A DNA stretch of 9,704 nt. It comes from JAHFJA01 sp964357385. GTDB lineage: Bacteria; Patescibacteriota; Patescibacteriia; JACQRZ01. The notes beneath the pieces were generated by a model, which saw nothing but the letters and a program-made list of their open reading frames with translations, was not told the DNA's origin and made no database searches. The DNA lies in the NCBI GenBank assembly GCA_964357385.1, contig CAYHKW010000038.1, forward strand, positions 1 to 9,704, written 5' to 3'. Made by a program: the position numbers and the translations under genes. Below are positions 5,937-9,704 of this stretch, in pieces (within the stretch, counting starts at the first letter, position 1; each line of letters opens with the position of its first letter).

Positions 5937-7034
5937 TTATACATCACGCATTGCAAGACCAATAGCAACAGAAAAACGCGAACCAATACCTGCAAGCACT
6001 GGCCGAAGATCTTCCGGATAGGTAATATGCGACCAAGGATCTGCAACCACAACACGCATGTCAAGAATTTTTGCAAGATAATCGGCGATATTAGGCATCA
6101 TTGCTGAACCACCGGTAAGAATAATTTTTTCAATGCTTCCTGACGTTGAATCAACGGTAGTAATGCCTCCCTCTTTATATAACCCCATGGTATAGCGTAT
6201 CTCGTGAACGATCGGCTCAAGTGCGCGTTCAATAATTTGTGGTATACCACCTCCCCCTGTACTGGTATCAAGGGTGGTAATACCGATATCGCGTTTGAGT
6301 TGCTCTGCTCGCTTGTCGCTAATATTCAAGCTATTAACAATAGCGCGAGTAATGGCATTGCCGCCCTGTTCAATGCTCCGTGCTAAAAACGGTACGCCTT
6401 TTTGTACAATAATAAGATCAGTGGTTGCTGCACCCAACTCGACAATCATCATTTCCCCTGGATCCTCACCCACCAACGCACGGGAAAGCGCAAATGTTTC
6501 CGTTTCGAGACCTGCCAATATCAAACCTGCTTCTTGAAAAATTTGAGTGTAGCGTCGCACCAGATCTTTTGGTGCACCTGTGATGAGTACTTTTAATGGC
6601 TCTCCCGCATCCACTTCTCCTTTTTTGTGTTTAATGTTGGGATCCGGCGGATTCAATACTTCAGAGTCAAGCACAATATCCTCAAGTGGAAGAGGGATTA
6701 TTTTTTTTGCCTCCCACTGAATCGCTGATGCAAGCTCATCTTTTGACATAGCGGGAACGCTAATCACTGAGGTGAAAACCGCATAAGTTGGCAATGCAGC
6801 AACTGCAGTGCGTGTTGTAAATTTGGTTGCTTCCTTGATACGCATGATCTGCTTTGCAATATACGACTCCTCTTCTTTAGACACCAGTGTTGCTGAGTGT
6901 CCTAATCCTTCGACAAAACCATACGTCGATAATGCATGTCGGCCATTTCGCACAGCAAGCTCAATCATTTTTATACTTGAAGTACCAATATCAACGCCAA
7001 TAATACTTTGTTGTTTTTTTTGAAATAAAGGCAT
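5937..7034 (-). CDS. pilM: Type IV pilus assembly ATPase PilM (actin-like)
   Basis: This is PilM (365 aa, normal length), a cytoplasmic actin/FtsA-fold protein that binds ATP and the PilN tail and connects the alignment complex to the motors. Visible actin-fold nucleotide motifs are phosphate-1 IIGVDIGTSSIKMIEL (11-26), phosphate-2 VELGAATTDLIIV (198-210) and the adenosine motif ILTGGSAMMP (305-314). The PilM-specific segment VPAMSKDELASAIQWEAKK (93-111), followed by IPLPLEDIVLD, is present, as is the C-terminal GIGSRFSVAIGLAMRDV (349-365). It is the first gene of the pil cluster proper. An extended -10 promoter lies 25-33 bases upstream, and the 96-base gap to the GW-repeat gene suggests a separate transcription start here. 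The start is ATG at 7034 (MPLFQKK). The upstream sequence AACTCTC has no Shine-Dalgarno. All key motifs are intact. Confidence 0.96.
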   Translation of the reverse strand: MPLFQKKQQSIIGVDIGTSSIKMIELAVRNGRHALSTYGFVEGLGHSATLVSKEEESYIAKQIMRIKEATKFTTRTAVAALPTYAVFTSVISVPAMSKDELASAIQWEAKKIIPLPLEDIVLDSEVLNPPDPNIKHKKGEVDAGEPLKVLITGAPKDLVRRYTQIFQEAGLILAGLETETFALSRALVGEDPGEMMIVELGAATTDLIIVQKGVPFLARSIEQGGNAITRAIVNSLNISDKRAEQLKRDIGITTLDTSTGGGGIPQIIERALEPIVHEIRYTMGLYKEGGITTVDSTSGSIEKIILTGGSAMMPNIADYLAKILDMRVVVADPWSHITYPEDLRPVLAGIGSRFSVAIGLAMRDV

Positions 7035-7130
7035 GAGAGTTCGTATTGAAGTGTAATCAGTATACCATGAAATAATAGTTCATCTTAGAGTGGATATCTT
7101 CACCACTGCTACTTTCGCGATAACAATGAT
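7035..7130. other. Intergenic gap between the GW-repeat gene and pilM
   Basis: This is the longest non-coding stretch in the window (96 bases). It holds the pilM extended -10. It also contains a 5-bp inverted repeat, AGTGG and CCACT around a 9-base loop near 7089-7107, without a U-tract, so no convincing terminator for the upstream gene. Read-through into pilM is therefore possible. Confidence 0.5.
7059..7067 (-). promoter_or_regulatory. Extended -10 promoter candidate for pilM
   Basis: The minus strand reads TGGTATACT, an extended -10 (TGn + TATACT, 5 of 6 to TATAAT). It is placed so that transcription would start near 7052, about 18 bases before the pilM ATG. No good -35 is seen at 16-18 bases, which extended -10 promoters can tolerate. 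It probably drives pilM to pilB. Confidence 0.5.
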
Positions 7131-8927
7131 TTATGGTACATAGCGATTTGATTTCCAAAGCGGTAATTTTTTTGCCATATCTTCAAGTCCAGGAAGAACG
7201 TTCGCAAACAATCGTCCATCATCACGTATTGACTCGCCACCCGTATCATTACCGACGTATATACGCTGAAAATTAAAATCGTGTGCCATCATAATGCCAT
7301 TCACTTGAAGTGGAATATCATCGTTGGGAAACGTTCCACCATTTTTTATGGATGAACACTGATTCCCTTCAAAACCAACCCCACGATCACCGCTACTACT
7401 TGCTCCATATCCTGTTGTTATTGTTCCCTCTGCAATAAATGCACCAGAAAGAATAACGGGTCCTGCTGGATTAGTGTCAAATGGTGGCACAATACAGGGG
7501 TCTATAATAATATTACCTCCGTTTCCATTGTCGTCTTTAATAACAATCCATGCCACTGATGGAGTACGAACAACAGAAGAGACGGCGCTCTTTTCATATA
7601 CAATCGGTGCGTGAATACGAAGATCACCTTTTACTATCACCGTACCCGCACCTGATGTTGCTGGCCCCCCTGCATACACAGTAAAATAATTCGGATTGCT
7701 TACCGGGCCTATATCAAGATCGCCTGTCCTAACAAATACAGTATTGTTCAGCGGGGCTGTTGAGCGAACAAAGTTATTTGTTGATATTGTTTGAATACTA
7801 TAGCCATATCTGTTTTTACCATCACTTCCTGCAGGGTCGGTTAAAGCAGCGATATTAATAAATCCCAAATTGTTTCGATAACGATTTGGGTTACTAGGCG
7901 AATCAAAATCACCAACGAGGGTTTTTGGTGTTTGTGATGGTGTTGGGGGATTTCCGGTTCGTACCCCACACGAGTCACCAGGACATTCTGAAACCCATTT
8001 TGCAGTAATTGCACCGTTAGAATGGATCAAGTAGGAGGAGTTATATTTCCCATTTTGAAGCGGGGGTTTAAGTCCCGCTCCTGATACCCCCCCATTTCCA
8101 TATATATTCCCCCCTTGCGATTCAAGCCATGGCCCAATAAACTCTGTATACCATTTACTGTCTTTATTTGCGGTTGCGGCATCATAACTATACAGAGCAC
8201 ACGTCAAATTTGGCGCTCCTGTTATGGGGTCAGAAGGACATGCTTCATTCACATTTGAAAGGGTGGGGTCAACCAATGTCTTTCCACTAAATACAATCCA
8301 ACCAATACTACGATCATCATTGCACCCACTAGGATCAGTGCCCGGCACACAACTCCATGCCCATCCGTTGAATTGAGCAGTTATTGAATCATAATACGTA
8401 AAATATTGAGAACCACTCACCGATTGTCCATCCAGTTTAATCCAGCCATCATCTTTCAACGTAATCACCTTTGCCCATCCTGATACCGTGTTATCTTTCG
8501 CTATTAAACTAAACGTCCCCGATGTTAATTTCACTATTGCTTTTGGTGCCGACCCGTCCGGTGCAACAGAAGATCCGTATTTACTACTATCACTCAGTGA
8601 TGCATCCGCGCATGCTTTACCCCAACAAATCCATCCATAAATTTCAGACCATGACCAGCCTTCGATTTCACCGCTACTCTTTTTAATCTTCACTCCATAG
8701 TTGCCGATCTTACTTGCAGTATCCCCCACCAACCCACGTTGTTTTATCCATCCGACTTTTTGATTCCATGCCCATCCGTTAATAATGTAAAAATCTTCTA
8801 CCGCGGCGCCTGCACTGGGTGCATGCTTTTGCTGTGGGGTATAACCCAATCCAATTACCAAAAGAAACACCGCAACAAAAGCGATGCCAACAATCACCGT
8901 TCGATTGTGTGACGCAAGTTTCTTCAC
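7131..8927 (-). CDS. Secreted or membrane-anchored GW-repeat surface protein
   Basis: This 598-residue protein is exported and of unknown function. The N-terminus MKKLASHNR plus a hydrophobic stretch (about 10-29) is a signal peptide or anchor; PSAGAA (37-42) could be a cleavage site. There is no prepilin FTLIE motif. Residues 49-214 hold four repeats of the type GWxW...GWI, a module I associate with surface proteins of Patescibacteria. A linker with a Pro/Thr stretch (327-335) leads to a Gly/Asn-rich region of beta-strand character, including NNTVFVRTGDLDI (394-406), GTVIVKGDLRIHAP (428-441) and VILSGAFIAEGTI (491-503), as in beta-helix-type surface proteins. The C-terminus ends DGRLFANVLPGLEDMAKKLP (570-589) and then WKSNRYVP. 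The ten cysteines suggest disulfide bonds outside the cytoplasm. The start is GTG at 8925-8927; no Shine-Dalgarno is seen. It lies upstream of pilM in the same direction, so a pilus-associated or adhesive role is possible but unproven. Confidence 0.85.
   Translation of the reverse strand: MKKLASHNRTVIVGIAFVAVFLLVIGLGYTPQQKHAPSAGAAVEDFYIINGWAWNQKVGWIKQRGLVGDTASKIGNYGVKIKKSSGEIEGWSWSEIYGWICWGKACADASLSDSSKYGSSVAPDGSAPKAIVKLTSGTFSLIAKDNTVSGWAKVITLKDDGWIKLDGQSVSGSQYFTYYDSITAQFNGWAWSCVPGTDPSGCNDDRSIGWIVFSGKTLVDPTLSNVNEACPSDPITGAPNLTCALYSYDAATANKDSKWYTEFIGPWLESQGGNIYGNGGVSGAGLKPPLQNGKYNSSYLIHSNGAITAKWVSECPGDSCGVRTGNPPTPSQTPKTLVGDFDSPSNPNRYRNNLGFINIAALTDPAGSDGKNRYGYSIQTISTNNFVRSTAPLNNTVFVRTGDLDIGPVSNPNYFTVYAGGPATSGAGTVIVKGDLRIHAPIVYEKSAVSSVVRTPSVAWIVIKDDNGNGGNIIIDPCIVPPFDTNPAGPVILSGAFIAEGTITTGYGASSSGDRGVGFEGNQCSSIKNGGTFPNDDIPLQVNGIMMAHDFNFQRIYVGNDTGGESIRDDGRLFANVLPGLEDMAKKLPLWKSNRYVP
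8286..8783 (-). repeat. Four degenerate GWxW...GWI protein repeats
   Basis: Within the surface protein, residues 49-214 contain four modules: GWAWNQKVGWI (51-61), GWSWSEIYGWI (90-100), GWAKVITLKDDGWI (150-163) and GWAWSC...SIGWIVF (188-213). Three are preceded by a strand that ends in a short polar turn (such as KSSGEIE or KDNTVS). The third has lost the second Trp. The last carries a longer insert with two cysteines (C193, C202). The repeats differ at the DNA level, so they are old rather than recent duplications. Confidence 0.8.
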
Positions 8928-8950
8928 GGTAGCTTGTTTACTTAATTAAA

Positions 8951-8958
8951 AGTATACT
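8951..8958. promoter_or_regulatory. Palindromic divergent -10 candidate
   Basis: AGTATACT (8951-8958) is a perfect palindrome that offers TATACT as a -10 on both strands: for the GW-repeat gene (minus) and for the membrane-protein gene at 8996 (plus). Distances to the starts are about 24 and 38 bases. No strong -35 is seen for either strand, and the whole 68-base gap (8928-8995) is AT-rich, so this is tentative. Confidence 0.35.
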
Positions 8959-8995
8959 ATAGGTAGCTATTTTTTACGATATTGATTCCACAACC

Positions 8996-9628
8996 ATGGC
9001 GATAGACCTTCGACGCAAACACGGGATACGACCCGCTACCTACAACAAAAGATTGGCAACACTTGAAGCACAAGCACAAGAAGCACAGGATCAGGCTGAT
9101 AAGCATAATGACAGCGTATTTATCATCTTATTAATTTGTACCCTTACCATAGATCTTTTGGGTTTTTTAGGATTGGCGATATTAGCGATACTGCTTTCAC
9201 CAGCGGTATGGCTAATTAACCTCTATCTCTGGTTCAATAATCGAGAATTATGGAAAACAGAAGACTATGCGGTTGCGTTAGGAACTAGTATAATGGAAAC
9301 GATTCCGCTTCTGGGAATCCTTCCTGCAGCAACAGCAAACGCAATCCAAAAATGGGTAAGATCAGCTATCCGTGCACAAGAAAATAGAGATAAAGCACAA
9401 GACCTTAATAAACAAATAGAAACGCTCAAAAGAAAACAACGCGCGCAAGAATTATATTCAATCTTGCCAGAGTCGTTTGCTCCTGAAGAACCTACTGTTT
9501 CACAAGCAATGTTGAAAAAAATGTCGACAGACAATGAGCGTGCAGCGAAAAAACTTTCAGCTCTTCCTCAACTAGCACAAACAAACACTGGCAAACAAAA
9601 TAAACTCCCTGATCAACACGCTGGTTAA
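8996..9628 (+). CDS. Membrane protein with flanking coiled coils, function unknown
   Basis: I do not recognise a named family for this 210-residue protein. The N-terminal 40 residues are charged and Ala/Gln-rich (about 17-36), predicted coiled coil. Two hydrophobic segments follow (about 41-62 and 63-80: VFIILLICTLTIDLLGFLGL, then AILAILLSPAVWLINLYLWF). A weaker third lies at 97-116 (ETIPLLGILPAATANAI). A charged helix rich in Lys, Gln and Arg (122-152) is probably also coiled coil, and the tail is polar and disordered. The layout (coiled coil, hydrophobic core with an ETIPLLGILP-type turn, charged tail) resembles small uncharacterised membrane proteins I associate with Patescibacteria; that is recollection, not a search. 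It is transcribed away from the pil cluster, from the shared 68-base gap, and is followed after 9 bases by another plus-strand gene, so these two form an operon. No Shine-Dalgarno precedes the ATG at 8996. Confidence 0.8.
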   Translation: MAIDLRRKHGIRPATYNKRLATLEAQAQEAQDQADKHNDSVFIILLICTLTIDLLGFLGLAILAILLSPAVWLINLYLWFNNRELWKTEDYAVALGTSIMETIPLLGILPAATANAIQKWVRSAIRAQENRDKAQDLNKQIETLKRKQRAQELYSILPESFAPEEPTVSQAMLKKMSTDNERAAKKLSALPQLAQTNTGKQNKLPDQHAG

Positions 9629-9637
9629 CCAATCACT

Positions 9638-9704
9638 ATGAATATAAAACGCATCGCCCTTATTATCGGCTTCATTCTCTTTGTTCTTGGCATGGGGACA
9701 CTCT
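9638..9704 (+). CDS. N-terminus of a membrane-anchored or secreted protein (runs off window)
   Basis: An ATG at 9638-9640 opens a frame of 22 codons to the window edge: MNIKRIALIIGFILFVLGMG, then TL. Two basic residues precede a strongly hydrophobic helix, as in a signal peptide or N-terminal anchor. It starts 9 bases after the stop of the preceding gene and was too short for standard ORF calling. The product cannot be named from this fragment. Its position next to another membrane protein and near the surface protein suggests an envelope role. Confidence 0.65.
   Translation, partial: MNIKRIALIIGFILFVLGMGTL

Noticed and set aside
5914..5941. Internal promoter before pilN (TATAAT at 5936-5941 and TATACT on the minus strand)
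   Set aside because: TATAAT overlaps the pilM stop codon in an AT-rich spacer and no acceptable -35 lies at 16-18 bases; it may be chance.
5873..6076. 67-residue minus-strand frame with hydrophobic stretch across the pilM/pilN boundary
   Set aside because: It overlaps the conserved C-terminus of pilM in another frame and the start of pilN; hydrophobicity is a frame-shift by-product.
7089..7107. Inverted repeat AGTGG/CCACT as terminator of the GW-repeat gene
   Set aside because: Five base pairs with a 9-base loop and no following U-tract on the minus strand.
7131..8927. GW-repeat protein as a pilin or pseudopilin
   Set aside because: The N-terminus lacks the Gly-Phe-Thr-Leu-x-Glu prepilin signature; it looks like an ordinary signal peptide or anchor.
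1..9704. Recoding of UGA (as Gly or Trp), known in some related candidate phyla
   Set aside because: No complete gene ends in TGA (seven TAA, two TAG), but no conserved gene contains an in-frame TGA either, so the standard code explains everything.
1..9704. CRISPR arrays, tRNA genes, insertion sequences or phage genes
   Set aside because: No regularly spaced direct repeats, tRNA-like cloverleaf, transposase or integrase sequence was seen; the gene order is a coherent chromosomal locus.

Overview
The window is almost entirely coding and holds a minimal type IV pilus (T4P) assembly operon. In minus-strand order it reads pilM, pilN, pilO, a small one-pass membrane protein, pilB and a pilT-like ATPase, followed directly by pheS and the start of pheT. 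Upstream of pilM, on the same strand, is a 598-residue secreted protein with repeated GWxW...GWI modules. Divergent from it, on the plus strand, are a 210-residue membrane/coiled-coil protein of unknown function and the first 22 codons of another membrane-anchored or secreted protein.

The sequence suggests a member of the Patescibacteria (Candidate Phyla Radiation), probably a Parcubacteria-like lineage. The reasons are the compact gene packing, the PilMNO-PilB-PilT set without PilP or PilQ as expected for a cell lacking a classical outer membrane, the GWAW/GWI-repeat surface protein, and almost no Shine-Dalgarno sequences. The standard genetic code fits: all nine complete genes end in TAA or TAG, and none contains an internal TGA. 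The phylum assignment is inference, because no rRNA is present.

Layout: 1-415 pheT 5' part (-); 399-1430 pheS (-); 1435-2508 pilT-like (-); 2509-2580 an intergenic stretch with a terminator-like hairpin and a good -35/-10 pair; 2581-4305 pilB (-); 4312-4608 small membrane protein (-); 4629-5201 pilO (-); 5239-5913 pilN (-); 5937-7034 pilM (-); 7035-7130 intergenic with an extended -10 promoter for pilM; 7131-8927 GW-repeat protein (-, GTG start); 8928-8995 divergent promoter region; 8996-9628 membrane protein (+); 9638-9704 partial CDS (+). No tRNA, rRNA, CRISPR array, insertion sequence or phage gene was seen.

How it works together: PilM (cytoplasmic, actin-like) should bind the N-terminal INL motif of PilN. 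PilN and PilO form the membrane alignment complex, and PilB is the extension motor. The 98-residue protein sits where pilP lies in diderm operons and may be a reduced partner of PilN/PilO. The pilT-like ATPase has lost several catalytic-site residues, including the Walker A lysine, so it may not be an active retraction motor. PilC, the pilins and the prepilin peptidase are not in the window. The most interesting observations are the degenerate PilT, a PheT whose N-terminal region lacks the usual tRNA-binding (EMAP) domain, the small PilP-position protein, and the GW-repeat surface protein next to the pilus operon.
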